64,000 bases of DNA from Tupaia tana (GCA_026018925.1 JAKSZU010000008.1:12565626-12629625), one strand, 5' to 3'; counted from the stretch's first letter, positions 1 through 11,808 are shown. Notes: generated by a model from the sequence alone, not told the origin. Made by a program: numbers and translations.

Positions 1-28
1 ATGTTTGGGGACCCCTGATTTAGAGGCC

Positions 29-395
29 TTCCATGGACTGAATAAACTATGTTCCCCCCAAATTCCTAAATTTAACAAGCATGTATCCCCAGTGTGATGG
101 TATTAGGAAGTAGGACCTTTGGGAGGAAATTACATCATGAAGGTGGGCTCTGATGATGAGGTTAGTGCTCTTATAAGAAGAGGTACCAGCTCCCTAGCTC
201 TCTGTGTCACTTTCTTCTACATAAGGACACAAGAAGGTAGTCATCAGCAAGCCTAGAAGAGGGTTCTCACCAGAACTTAACCTAATGGCAACCTGATCTT
301 AGACTTCCAGCTTCCAGAAAAGTGAGAAAATAAATTTCTGCTGTTTAAGCTCTCCAGACTATAGTTCTTTGTTGTGGCAGCTGGTTAATAAAGGG
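29..395 (+). mobile_element. MLT1-type MaLR solo LTR
   Basis: Characteristic landmarks in order: atggactgaat, gttccccccaaattcc, cttataagaagagg, aataaatttctgctgttta and ttgttgtggcagctgg. An old ERVL-MaLR LTR with no internal region attached. Confidence 0.85.
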
Positions 396-614
396 ACTGA
401 AGAGGATCAAGTGAAACAGATCCAGAGCCTGAAAAGACAACTGAATGCAGGAGTCCAATGTGACCACAAAAAGCATGGTCCTTATCTGAAGGATTTTTAA
501 ACCCATAAAACTCAGTTATCTCTGGATCAACACTACTGGAAGAAGGTGAGAGGAAGTTGAAGTAATGATTCAGGTCACTGTTGTCCAATCTTCTTCACAA
601 GAAGACAAGCATGA

Positions 615-806
615 TGGGGCTGGCAGGTGGTATGGTGATTAAGGTGTTGGACTCTCACATGGGCGACTGTGTTTCAAGTCTCAGACCTGGTGGTTTGCTT
701 TCTCACTCTTCCTTTCTTTCTCTCTATGTCTCTTTCTGGTCAAATTGAAGAACAAGAAGAAATAAAATGAAATAAAATAATTTTTAAAAACATTTAAAAA
801 AAAAAA
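615..806 (+). mobile_element. tRNA-derived SINE, form S
   Basis: Head 'gggctggcaggtggtatgg', B-box-like 'gtttcaagtc', A-rich tail. Flanked by an 18-bp target site duplication (597-614 and 807-824). Confidence 0.9.
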
Positions 807-824
807 ACAAGAAGACAAGCATGA

Positions 825-2020
825 GAGATGATAACACATATATCTTGCTGATAGAGGAGTTGTGCAGGGCTTCTTCCCTCCAGGCCCTGCACTGTTCCCC
901 AGCAGCTGAGAAGCATCAGGATCTCAGCACAGCCTTTGCTTGCTCCAGACACACCAGCAGGAGGTTCTGGGTAGATGGACCATGAGGGTCGGTGAGATGG
1001 TAGAAATTGGTCAGGAGAAACAAGAGACTTCTAGACAGGGACCCAGTTCAAGGCTTTGCCTGGACTTACACAACTTCTAAAATCGATCATTCTGGGCCTT
1101 TCTATTCTATATCATTGTGTCATGCTGGGATGTAGTCCTTAGTGCCCTCTGCCTAGCAGGCTTCTTCAGGGCTTCTCTGTGCATTCACACAGTGGTTCTG
1201 TATTTAAATGCAAGTGACCAGAAATATGCTGGTACAATTTTGAGAGCTGTTATCTTTCAGTATTTGTATCTCCACTCTCCTTGGTCATTTTTCTCTGCCT
1301 AAACACTTCACTAACAAAAACAGTAACACAGCCCACAATTGAGAACTGGGAAGTAAGCAAAAAAGAGGGAAAATGCCTTATTGCAGCCAAAATAGATACT
1401 GTAAATTCATGTGTACAATTGACGTGATGTTTGCATAATTCTGAAACCACTGAGAACAATTCTAACTGCACAGCTATCAATGAAGGAAGACCTCTGTCGG
1501 TTTAGAGGGAAGGAAGTTTTCCCAATTTCCTGAGTACCTTTTTCTTAGTTTTTCTAGTTCACCATGAAGTATCTTTGTTGTAAGTTCAGAGTGAGATGAG
1601 AGGGGTCATTTACTACGGATAACTCCTGTTATCATTTACTACTGATAACCCCTGGTATCAGTGGTTCAGGACCCTTGCAGGAAGAACTTTGAACTCCCCT
1701 GTTCTGAATTTGTGAATTACACTGAAGGCTCTTTAGTGCTACCCATGGAGATTTCCCAATCTCCTTCAGAGGACAGGGTAGGATTGCAATTTCCTAATTC
1801 CTTGATTTTTGTCAGGACCTGATGACTTACTTTGGTTCAAGAAATATAAGTGGAAGTAACATGTTATTTCCAGTCAAAACTTTAAGGTGTGAGCATGATT
1901 TGCCAGATTCTCTTGCCCTTACATGATTGTCCCAGAAGGTAGAGTGGAAGTGGCTTCAGTGGCAGCCTCCAAGGGGGTGTAACATGGAGTAGAGCCTCCC
2001 ATCAACACATGAGATTTCTA
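825..2020. other. Intergenic, nothing recognised
   Basis: Unique-looking AT-rich sequence. Short ORFs only, none with a start, length or composition that supports a gene. Confidence 0.5.
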
Positions 2021-2029
2021 CTGCTTATA

Positions 2030-2485
2030 AGACATTGGGATTGGGGGCTTATTTATTGCCATGGCATGATCTTTCCTGACTAACCCATACCGTTAAACCA
2101 AACTAAATTGGCATCTACACTTGATGAACTACAACCTAGTTTGATGTACAAGAAAGCTGTAACCAAACTTAGGAGTATACCCTGGTGGCCAAGCCACTGA
2201 ACCTCAGCTGATCATAGCAGCTGACCCCACAGATGATCAGCAACTGAAAGCTGCTAAAATATGATCATTCAAGGCAAATTCAAACTATTGTCAATTGGGT
2301 TGGTTTTGCATATAATTTTGGGGGGTTTGAATGTCACTTCCTTTTCTCTGGTTATAAATTAAGCTGCACATGTGATTGCATGGAACATTCTGACTCACTT
2401 CAGCTAGAAATCCTACACAGTTATAGGATGTATTTCTTGCTCAATTAAACTCTGTAACATTCAACTGATCTCAGATTTTTCTTTT
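2030..2485 (+). mobile_element. Possible solo LTR, family not identified
   Basis: Compact segment with an ordered promoter-like layout: CT-rich middle, 'ggttataaattaag' TATA-like box at about 2350 and 'caattaaactctgt' as a weak poly(A) signal near its 3' end. No paired copy in the window. Confidence 0.35.
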
Positions 2486-2489
2486 AACA

Positions 2490-3050
2490 ATGGACACGCA
2501 CCAACAGTACATACACAAGAACTGCTGTGTCACTCCTCAGGGGATGTTTTGTCTTACACACGGTCATAGAAACCTAGATTATTTAATATTCAAGATTACA
2601 GCAAACTAAAAAACGGTTACTTCTGTAGGTAGATCCTCTAGTTAATGGTCTTTAAAAGGACTAGCTAACTACTGAAAGGAATATGTATTACAAGTAGAAT
2701 AGGAAGCAATTATATCAATCAGGGGTTATTTATCACAGGGCTCACAGACTGGACTCTGATGTTCACTGTGATTTCAACATACTGGTTCCAAATCATCAAA
2801 CCCACAATTTCCCTTAGTCAAAATTTCAGTAGATGTGATTTTATGTCTACATTCCCTCATATCAACTAAAAAAGTTTAGATTCCAGTATACATAATGTCT
2901 TGATATGCTTCTTGGAGATACATTTTAGAAGATAATGAGAGACACTGGGAATAGAAAAGGAAAGCAAATCAAATGACAGATAAATAGAAGCTTGCAATAA
3001 ATCCACAAAACTGTAACAGACATTTCTGAGCAGTGAGGAGAGTGCAGAAT

Positions 3051-3090
<40 letters not shown>

Positions 3091-4096
3091 AACGGCATTT
3101 ACTTTGACAGAAAATCACTGTGGAGTTTAGAGAAAATACTCTTTTAACAGTTTGAGCTTTCAGAATAAATTTTGCTGAAAACTTTGTATCCTGGGATAAT
3201 AGCTAATTTCAAGAAGTTAATCTGGAAGCCTGGAGAGAACGAGAGAGCTCCAAAGAGGGAACTTCAGAGATTCTCATTGTAGATATTCACTTCTGAGAGA
3301 AAATGAGGCCCAGGGCCCGGGAGACATCCTCAGGTCTTAACAGAGAAACAGGGCTCCTGCTGCTTTCAGAGGCGTGCATTCTGTAACGTCAGAGCGAGAA
3401 CCCAGGACCCACCCCATCTCTGTCTCCCTCCTAGAGTAAGGGCGACTGACACCGTTATCCGATAACAATTCTGCCCCTGATCCAAAACAATCCACATATG
3501 CATTCAGGATAAAACCATGAAGATGAATATTACAAACCCCACGTTCGTCCCAGCAAGGCTATGCCAAAATATACCGAAATGCCTTGTAGGATCTCTCGAG
3601 CTCTTAAGATCTTGTTATAAGTGGCTTTAAACCTTTCATCTCTTTTGAAAAATTCAATTTTTTTACTGAATTTTGTGAACTCCTTAAGTGGGGGAGCTTA
3701 CATGTGGGGGTATGGTGCCATTTGGCAGTGAGGTCCAGTCTCTACAGAAATTTGTGTTTTCTACTTTATATACCGTAGCCGCTGCCTGGCCTCCACTCTA
3801 AATTTCACTTGTAAGTGAAACTCGGTCCTACAGTTGATTTTTAGGATATAAAGCTGGTTATAGTTCACAGAAGAAAAAAACATTGAATGACTTCAATTAA
3901 ATATAATTTTATTTGTTTTCCACACAGGATTTGAAACTGGGCCATTCTTAAAGCAAAATTTATTCTTAAATGCACATATGAGAAAGGAAGAAATTCAACA
4001 ATTTAAGCATCTATTTTAAGTAGTTAGGAAAATATAAAATTTAGCTCAAAGAAAGTAGAAAAAGGAAACAAAGTCCAATGTTGGCTCTCTGAAAAT
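2490..4096. repeat. Intergenic; long A run at 3055-3086
   Basis: A pure A tract of about 32 bases, probably the tail of an unrecognised retroposon. The rest of the stretch shows nothing I can name. Confidence 0.5.
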
Positions 4097-4107
4097 AAAG
4101 AATTTTA

Positions 4108-4297
4108 GGGGCTGGCAGGTGGTGTGGTGGTTAAGGGCACTGGACTCCCACATGGCTGACCATGGTTCAAGTCCCAAACCTGGTGGCTTTCTCTCTATCT
4201 CTCTCTCTCTCTCTCTCTCTCCCACCCCCCCCAGTCAAATTAAAATAAATAAATAAATAAATAAAGTTAAATAAAATAATTATTAAAAACAGAAAAG
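4108..4297 (+). mobile_element. tRNA-derived SINE, form S
   Basis: Contains a (CT)n expansion at about 4194-4222 and an (AAAT)n tail. 11-bp duplication 4097-4107 and 4298-4308. Confidence 0.9.
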
Positions 4298-4334
4298 AAA
4301 GAATTTTAAATATTTTCTTTCTTTCCACTTCTTT

Positions 4335-4472
4335 TGAGAGGGGAGCATGCTGCAGTCCATCCCAGCCTTAGCCCACCCACACTGAGACTCTGGCCCACAA
4401 CCTGGGACCTTCCCACGTGGCCTCAGTATCGTGAAGCATCACATTACCCCTGAGCCCTGTGGCTGGCCAGAT
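4335..4472 (-). mobile_element. tRNA-like SINE, form C
   Basis: Reverse complement begins ggccagccacagggctcagg and contains gggaaggtcccaggtt, the form C middle. Confidence 0.6.
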
Positions 4473-4548
4473 TTCTCGCTTGAAGTTATTCTACTTGGGG
4501 TTTTCTGAGATTGTTTTTACTTTGTGGGTTGATTTTAAAACTAGTTAG

Positions 4549-4792
4549 AGGGGCCAGCAGGTGGCGTTTGGTTAAAGCAGTGGAATTCCAGACGGCTGAC
4601 TACAGTTCATGTCCTGGACTTGGTGGATTAAAAATCATGCCAGGTATGAATTCCAGAGAGGAGAAAAGAGGAGAAAGGATTGCAACATGGCCATTCTTCC
4701 TGAGGGGTGATTTTTCACTTTCCCTTTCACTGTCTCTCTCTCTGGTGAGTACCTTACGGCAAAAACATAAAATAAAAATATAAAAAAAAAGA
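4549..4792 (+). mobile_element. tRNA-derived SINE, diverged form L
   Basis: Head ggggccagcaggtggcg, 3' half gaggagaaaggattgcaaca, A-rich tail. Confidence 0.8.
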
Positions 4793-4841
4793 AAGTCACC
4801 ATAGTAAAATAATTGAAAATCTGAAATAAGGAGAAAAGCTT

Positions 4842-5122
4842 GAGCCAGCCTCATAGCACAGTGGTTAAGCACACAGGGCACTGGGAGCTGGGTCCCGTGT
4901 GGAGCAGTCCCACTTGGCTGACTACAGTTTGAGTCCCAGCCCTGGAGGCTTGACAAACACACGGGGCATATGTACATGTGCGCCTAAAATCCTGCCAAGA
5001 TGGAGAACAAGAGGAAAAGACTTGTAGGGTGACCACACCCCACTGAAGGGTACTTCCTCTCCCTCTCTTTTTTCTATTGAGCACACACACCCTCTGGCAA
5101 CTAAGCAAATAAAAATCTTAAA
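4842..5122 (+). mobile_element. tRNA-derived SINE, form D
   Basis: Head gagccagcctcatagcacagtgg; a 15-20 bp extra segment before the B box; ends ctctggcaactaagc plus tail. Confidence 0.7.
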
Positions 5123-5522
5123 AGCACCAGGGGGAAAGGACAAGCTATATGCATACAAGAATAAGAAAGAGGTCATAAAACAAGGGAGCGTGTGTTACTG
5201 AAAGAGACAAAAGCAAGAGAAAAAAATTTTAATCTGGGGGAAAAAATCATGGATGAAGGCAAAATAAAGATATTTCAGAGAAATACAAGCTGTGAGTCAG
5301 TCTCTGCACAAGTAGATGAACACTGTAACAAATGCTGGATGAAATGAAGGGATTAAATTAAATAGATAAAATAAATAATGTCAGATGGAAAATCTGAACA
5401 TACAGGAAGGAAAGAAGGGAAGCAGGCAAGGAGGGAGTAGAAGAGGGAGGGCTCTGAAATTGATAAATATACAAGTATATATTAATATAAAAGAGTATTT
5501 TTCCTCTTTTTAAAATACTTTA

Positions 5523-5722
5523 GGGGCCAGCAAGTGGCAAGGTGGTTGGGTCGCTGGATTCCACATGGCCAATCATGGTTCGAATCCTGAACTGGTGGCT
5601 TGCTTTTTCACTTTCCTTACCCCTCTCTCCCTCTGTCTCTCTGATGACTACAACAAGTTAGTAATAATAATAATAAATTAAATTAAATAAGTATTCTTTA
5701 TGAAAAAAAACAAAAGCCCTTA
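5523..5722 (+). mobile_element. tRNA-derived SINE, form S
   Basis: 11-bp duplication aaaatacttta at 5512-5522 and 5723-5733; (AAT)n tail. The next SINE is inserted 17 bp further on. Confidence 0.9.
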
Positions 5723-5739
5723 AAAATACTTTAAAAGTT

Positions 5740-5985
5740 GGGACCAGCAGATAGCATAATGGTTATGTCGCTGGACTCCCATGTGGTGGACCTAGTTTGT
5801 GTCCCAGACCTGGCAGCTTAAAACTCATGCTGGGCACATGTGTGTGCATGCCCAAAATCCTCAGAGGAGATTGGAGGAGACGGTATTGCAGCATGGCCGT
5901 TCTCCCTGGATGATGATTTCTGGCTTTCTGTCTCTCTGTCTCTCCGGTGAATGCATGTGCCTTATAGCAAAAATCTCTCCTAAAA
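5740..5985 (+). mobile_element. tRNA-derived SINE, form L
   Basis: Complete head and 3' half. Its duplication (about 5726-5739 and 5986-5999) overlaps the duplication of the SINE before it. Confidence 0.85.
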
Positions 5986-6205
5986 AATATTTTGAAAGTC
6001 AACTTACTATTTAAAAATAAGATAATAACATATATTACAGAGTTTGCAATATTGATAGTAGTAAAATATGTGACAAAAGTGCAGAGAGTGGAAGTACAAC
6101 CAAAATACATGTTGTAAAATTTTTACATTTCCTATATTCTACAAATCAAGGTAAACTTCGATCATGAGAATGCAACCACTAGAAATTATGTTAAAAGATA
6201 GACAG

Positions 6206-6360
6206 AGGCCAGGTGCAGTGGTGCAGCAAATAACACAACACTGCACAGCTGACGCCATCTGGGAAGGCCCGGGGTTCCTGTGCCGAGGCCTCTCTGCACA
6301 CAGCAGGGGCAGGTGCGTGTGCACCCATGGTCCCAACTGGCTAAGGCTGGGCAGGTAACT
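6206..6360 (+). mobile_element. tRNA-like SINE, form C
   Basis: Clearest form C copy: ggccaggtgcagtggtgcag at the start, then 'ggaaggcccggggttcctg' and 'actggctaaggctgggc'. Confidence 0.6.
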
Positions 6361-6369
6361 TCCCAGGCA

Positions 6370-6545
6370 CCCTAGTGTGTTTTACTTATATTTAGTCATC
6401 CCCACAATCCTTTAAGAGGACTGTTATTTTTTCCATCTTGACTGAAGAAACTAAAGTTTTGCTTCAGATCAAACAACTGGTAAGTATCAGATTAGGATTT
6501 CAGCTGTATTGTTGAAATCTCTGCTCTTACACATGATGTTATATC
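6370..6545 (+). mobile_element. MIR fragment
   Basis: Core-like string 'ccatcttgactgaagaaact' and 'caaacaactggtaagt' match the MIR central part. Confidence 0.6.
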
Positions 6546-6599
6546 ATAAATAAAACAATTAAATAAAGTGCTCAGCTTATAAACAATAGGTGAAGATTT

Positions 6600-7600
6600 C
6601 AGCCTTTCTTGAAATGGGCAGGCACTAGCCTAGTAGCAACAAGCTCTAAATGGGGTTTGAGAAAGAATCCCAGTCTTCTAAGGATTTACCAAGAATCACT
6701 GGAAAGACAAACAATGTCCAGCAAAAGCGACTGAGTCAACGTGGCGTTCTTCACCAGTACAGAGGCCACGCCAGGCCCAGGGATACATCCTGAAGGAGTG
6801 AAGATCCTGGGACTCTATACAGGAACCCACTCCTAGGTAGTGCTGGGACTGAAACTGGAACTAAGTCCATCTGCCTGATTCGACATTTGCCCAGGAACTA
6901 GAGCAGAACTGAGCCTCAGAGCTAGGGGATTAAGGCTGCTGTGAAGAACTGGAAAAGAAATTACTTCTGGGATGAAAAGGTAAAGCGCTTTCTTTTCTCA
7001 CCGACTGTAAAGAAAAATTTTCTCACAGACTATAAAGAATAAAAAATACGTTATTTTATAACTACTCACAGTATTATGCAACATGCAGTGCAGATCACTA
7101 TTAGTCCATGTTTCTCAAAGTATCCACGTTGCAGTTACAGTCGGTGATGTTAGCAATGTTGCAATGTCTGTAGTCCCAAAGGTTCCCAAATAATCTGATC
7201 ACCATCACTGGGCATGTAAAGAGTCTTTGGAAGCCATCACCTGCATCAGGTAGAAGCCCTGTAAAATAGATCTGGCATGCTATTTTCTGGTACCTCAAAA
7301 ACTATTAGACTTCAAATATGAAATAACTACTTTAACACATTTAGACTGTCTCAGGACTTTACCAAAATCTCTTAAATGAAGATAATGCTTCCTGATATCT
7401 TGATCTCAATCCAGTACTGTTGCAGAAATGACCTCTCTCTTCTCCAGTAATTTTAAGAGTTTCCATATACTAATAAATCTTCAAAAAAAAAAAAGTAACA
7501 TTTAGAAGAAATGTGTTTCAGTAAATTTGGATGACTTAAAAAGCATCTACCATAAAACCACAAATATTTTTTTGTTCATGTGAGTATAAGCAATAAAAAA
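6600..7600. other. Intergenic, nothing recognised
   Basis: No repeat or gene identified apart from a 12-base A run near 7484. Confidence 0.4.
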
Positions 7601-7604
7601 AATT

Positions 7605-7792
7605 CTTTAGGAACCATTGGTTGGAGAATGTGTTTACAAAAGTTACTCATTGACTCATAATCATGAAGACCATCTCAGTCTCTCTGGTGTCTCCAGAAAG
7701 GAAACTGGCCAGTGTGCTGTCCCAATACTGCTGCTCCCAGGCCAGGAAAGGCTTAATAATAAAGTTTTTATTACAAACAGAAAAAAAAAAGA
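7605..7792 (+). pseudogene. Possible 5'-truncated mRNA retrocopy, source unknown
   Basis: AATAAA (in aataataaag, about 7758) is followed about 20 nt later by ten A, the layout of a retroposed mRNA 3' end. No parent gene recognised and no target duplication identified. Confidence 0.3.
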
Positions 7793-7881
7793 TGATTATT
7801 AGGTAATTTATAGGGATAAAGATATTCTAATTGATTAATTATGATATAAGGAAATAAATTATGCAGGAATGTAGAGACATC

Positions 7882-8139
7882 TTTTTTTTTGGAGAGGTTT
7901 TTGCTATAGGGCATGTGCACTCACCAGAAAGACAGAGAGAGACAGAGAGACAGAAAGCGAGAAATCATCACAATTGCAATGGCCATATCGCAATCCCTTC
8001 TCCTCCATTCTCCTCTCAGGATCTTGGACATGCACACACACTCACCCGGTGTGAGTTTAAGACACTGGGTCCAGGACTCGAACCGTGGTCAGCTACATGG
8101 GAGTCCAGCAATGTAGCTATTACGAGATCTGCTGGTCCC
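7882..8139 (-). mobile_element. tRNA-derived SINE, form L
   Basis: Poly-T at the left, head at the right; short duplication agacatc on both sides. Confidence 0.88.
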
Positions 8140-8240
8140 AAGACATCATTATTAATCAACTAAAGCTGCCTGAGTCAAGGATAGGTAAGAATGTAGACAG
8201 CCTTAATCGTAAAAAATAATATCAAGACTCATGGTTTAGT

Positions 8241-8450
8241 GGCCAGGAGTGGTACATGGTAACACAACTGGGCCTGCCTGGGAAAGGCCCTGGGTTGATG
8301 TCCTAGGACCTCACTATGCATGCTGGGCCTTCATGTGCATGCCCATGATCCAGGCTGGCTAGGACTGGAGCTGATTGTGGTGTAAAGAAGTTGGAAGTGC
8401 TTGTCTGTCTTTCTCTCTCATGGAAGAAATAAACAACAAAAGGCCCAAGA
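8241..8450 (+). mobile_element. tRNA-like SINE, form C
   Basis: Near full length, with 'tggtaacacaactgggcc', 'ggaaaggccctgggtt' and 'caggctggctaggac', then a CT-rich part and an A-rich tail. Confidence 0.65.
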
Positions 8451-8639
8451 TTTAAAGAGAATATTTCCATGGCCAATAATAGAAAACAATTTTCATGCAC
8501 AATAACTCAGGGGTAAGCCTATCCCCATTCAACTGAAGCCCTCCATCCTCCCTGTCACTGATCTTATCACAGCCTCATACTCTTGGTTCAAAATGTCTCT
8601 CAGTCTCCTACTTTCCCAACCATCTAACATCCTAAGTGC

Positions 8640-8995
8640 TATTGCTAAACATAGAGGTAGAACGCTGTAAGAACCTGTCAAAATTTTACCCATCATTTAT
8701 TGATGACCACTCAGATTGCTTTTGGTTTGGGAGCTATTACGAATAAAGCTTCTGTGGACATTCGGGGACAAATATTTTTGCTAACCTATGCTTCCATTAT
8801 TCTTGGGTCAATACTTGAGAGTGGAATTGCTGGGTGTAGAGATCATAGAACAGTTAACTGCAGGAGAAACTGTCCAGCTATTTTCCAAAATGGATGTACT
8901 ATTCTACATCCCACAGCACTGTATGAGGGTCCCAGGGCTGAGAAAGCCCATCTCGCTCAGCTTCCCTCTCTCAGATATCTCAGACCAGTACGGCC
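8640..8995 (-). mobile_element. L1 3' end fragment, antisense
   Basis: 'gctattacgaataaagcttc' and 'gagtggaattgctgggt' are hallmarks of the L1 ORF2/3' UTR region read in reverse. Confidence 0.8.
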
Positions 8996-9299
8996 TACTG
9001 TTCAGTGTCTGAAAACAATTACTTCACATATTTTGTCAAGGTTTTGAGTTGTTCAAATTGGGAGGACAAGTCCAGTACCAGGTACGCTGTCATGGCCGAT
9101 AGAAAACTGCACTAGTGGAGCCTCTGAAAAAATACGAGGCCCAAGTGCCACCACACACCAGCTCCTGAAGTAGAAAGGAAAAGGGAGGTAACTCTGATGT
9201 GCAGGAATGTTTGAGATCAACTCGCCTAGAGGGTAAATTCAATCTCTTTTCTATGGCAAGATCCTTCAGAATCGTCCAAAAACTGTATCGCTATATTGT

Positions 9300-9803
9300 G
9301 CCCCAGTCACGAAGTTCCCAAAAGACCACCAGGGAGCCGTTCCGATGTAAGCACATGAGGGTCGCTTTTATTCAGGCTCTAGCCAGGACTCCCAACCTCA
9401 CCTACACAGCAGGTCAGAGTTGAGAGCCCCACATGTTGGTTGGGCTGGGTTTTTATTTGGCTGATGGGGTGGGGAGAGGTTGAGGGGTGCTGAGGAATGC
9501 ACTCAGGCGGCTTCACATTGGCTGTAGATTACAGGGAGTGTAGCTGTCTCAGAGAGTGTAGCTGTCTCTGGTATCTCCTTTGTTTCTCTCAGCAAAAAAG
9601 TTACTTCAGGTTTCTGGTATCTCCTTTGTATCTCTCATTGGTCAGTCCCGGTGGGGTGACGTTCTCATGACTTTTTCTTATGTGACCGGCTCGCCTCCTT
9701 GAAATGGCGCCGATTCTCAGCAAGGTAGGTTTAACAAAATGGAGTTGCCCCGAAAGAAATGGAGTCACTCTGGCCCTTCAGCTAGTTTAGCTCTGCCCCC
9801 ACA
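9300..9803 (-). mobile_element. Class I (gammaretrovirus-like) ERV LTR
   Basis: On the minus strand: starts TGTGGGGGCAGAG, has a ccaatgagag/ccaatgtgaa CCAAT-type region, a cagccaaataaaaacccagc TATA-like box and gcctgaataaaagcgacc as poly(A) signal. Contains an internal near-duplication (gtagctgtctc twice; ctggtatctcctttg twice). A (CA)n run of about 35 bp at 9811-9845 abuts it. No coding remnant beside it, so a solo LTR. Confidence 0.65.
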
Positions 9804-9812
9804 CACAAACAT

Positions 9813-9846
<34 letters not shown>

Positions 9847-10053
9847 CCATCTTTTGCCCATTCTCCTTCTTTGCTGACATGAACATATTTGAAATTTGTG
9901 CCTTGGTCATAGCCTTGCCTTTACCCAGAGTCCTTTCTACTACAGTGTCTACTGCTCAACGTAATTAAAGTGTCACTGGCTCTTTGGGGCATTTTTGGTA
10001 AAAGAAGAATCAGAGATTTTTTTAGAGCAGAATGTTGCCTTAAAAAGAGTATG

Positions 10054-10319
10054 AGGGGGAACCAGCAGTTAGCATAATGGCTATGTCGCTGGACTCCCAC
10101 GTAGTCGACCGCGGTTCACGTCCCGGACCCGGTGGCTTAAAACTCACGCCGGGCGCGTGTGCGTGTGTGCCCAAGATCCCGAGAGGAGAATGAAGGAGAA
10201 GGGATTGCAGCGTGGCCATCCCCTCTGGGAGGTGATTTCTCGCTTTCTGTCTCTCTGTCTCTCTCTGTCTGTCTGGCGAGCGCACGCACCCTAGAGCGAA
10301 AACCTCTAAAAAAAAAAAA
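10054..10319 (+). mobile_element. tRNA-derived SINE, form L, first of a stack of three
   Basis: Well conserved head and 3' half. Left target aaaaagagtatg at 10042-10053, right target aagagtacg at 10322-10330. Confidence 0.93.
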
Positions 10320-10330
10320 AGAAGAGTACG

Positions 10331-10480
10331 GGGGACTCCCATGTGGCTGACTATGGTTTGAGTTCCAGCCCTGGTGGCTTGTTTTCTCACTCTTTCTCAT
10401 CCTCCCTCTCTCTGTGTCTCTCTCTGGTCAAATTAAAAACAAATAGTAATGATGATAATAAATGAAATGAAATTAAAAAA
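10331..10480 (+). mobile_element. tRNA-derived SINE, form S, 5'-truncated, second in stack
   Basis: Starts inside the head at gggactcccatgtggctgac, so the A box is missing. Next target copy at 10480-10491. Confidence 0.85.
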
Positions 10481-10491
10481 AAAAGAGTATG

Positions 10492-10638
10492 GGGGTGCAG
10501 CAGGTGGTGTGGTGGGACTCCCACATGACTGATGCAGTTCAAGTCCCAGACCTGGTGGCTTGCTTTGTCACATTCCCTCTCTCTCTCTCTGACTATAGCA
10601 AGTTCTAAAATAATAGTAATAAATAAATAAATATTTTT
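10492..10638 (+). mobile_element. tRNA-derived SINE, form S, third in stack
   Basis: Head has an internal deletion (gtggtgtggtgggactccc). Right target aaaaagagtat at 10639-10649. Confidence 0.87.
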
Positions 10639-10649
10639 AAAAAGAGTAT

Positions 10650-11550
10650 TGACACAACAAATGCAAGCTTTAGCATCTGGTACTGCTGTTTACTACACGG
10701 TGAATTTGGTGTTTATCATATCGTTTCCGCATATATTACACATGCACTGTAGAAAAAAGAAAAACTTTTCTATTCTTGGGATCTCCAGCTAGGCCTAATT
10801 ATTAAACTTAGAATTAAACTCAATAGGAGAAAAGCATAAATGTTTAAAATCAAATTTTACATGCACATGGCCAGCCTCACAGGAAAATGAAGATCCAAAG
10901 AAGCGCTTATTTATGAGGCTGAACGAGTAGCGATCACGGAAAAGAAACTAGGAAGGTTCGTTTACCAAGGGCTGTCTCGGGGTTTCTCCGGGCCTCACGC
11001 TTGCATCTCTGATGATAAGGATTTCTTTCCTCCCGGCATAAGGAAGACATCTTTCATGTAATTTTGTTTCCTGCCTTCAGGAAACAAAAGAGGGTTAGAA
11101 TGCCTTTCTTGAACCTGCTGTTGAGCCTTTAGTTTAAAATCATCGTCAATGTGCCAAAACAGCTATTGGAGAGTGGCCTGCGCTGAACGCCAGCACCCAG
11201 CACAGCGCGGACAGCAGACACCAACAGGGTGTTTTCCCTCACATCCCACCCCACTTCCTGGCAGGCTGTGCCCCAAAGTGCATTTTATTGTCTGCTCACA
11301 GTTTCTCTTTCTTTCCCCTTTTGCATCCCTGGGGCGTAGAAACGCCTTGGATAAGTCGGGAATTTAAATCAATCTCGGTTCAATGAAAAGTGCTTAATAT
11401 TCCCCAGTTCTGATTGCAAGGAGCAATTTCGGTGTTCATGCTCTCACAGCATCTCGCCTCGGTTCTTCTTCGGGCCTCGGTTCTTCCTGTAGAAGATGAA
11501 AGAATGTGACCAAGACGAGAAAGGGAGGTTGCAATTTTCATCAGCTAAAA
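10650..11550. other. Upstream flank of UBXN2B, no repeat recognised
   Basis: A SINE-free block of about 900 bp leading into the CpG island. Possibly kept clear by promoter-proximal constraint, but I see no motif I can name with confidence. Confidence 0.4.
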
Positions 11551-11782
11551 CCTCCCGAGGAGGTTTTCAGTTCAATGGTGCTGCCAGTCCGCACGGCCCT
11601 CCAGGGCGGCCTAGAGCGCCCCTGCGCGGGCGGCAGAGAGAACACGAGGCTTACACAGAGCCTTGGCCGGGAAATTCCCGTACAAGGGAACCGCACCGGC
11701 AGGGGCTGGAGCATAGGGGGCGCGCGCGGGCGTGGGGAGCGCGGCTGCGTACGCACTCCCGCGCGGCTCCGCCTCCTCCCGG

Positions 11783-11797
11783 GGTTGCCTGGCAACC
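11783..11797. promoter_or_regulatory. RFX X-box palindrome
   Basis: GGTTGCCTGGCAACC: two perfect RFX half-sites with a 1-nt spacer, 42 bp before the ATG. This matches the X-box bound by RFX factors. Confidence 0.7.
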
Positions 11798-11800
11798 GCC

Positions 11801-11808
11801 CCGGAAGT
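11801..11808 (+). promoter_or_regulatory. ETS-type site
   Basis: CCGGAAGT, the GABPA/ELK-type core, 3 bp after the X-box and 32 bp before the ATG. Confidence 0.6.

Noticed and set aside
9811..9845. (CA)n as a regulatory element
   Set aside because: Simple microsatellite next to an LTR; nothing supports more.
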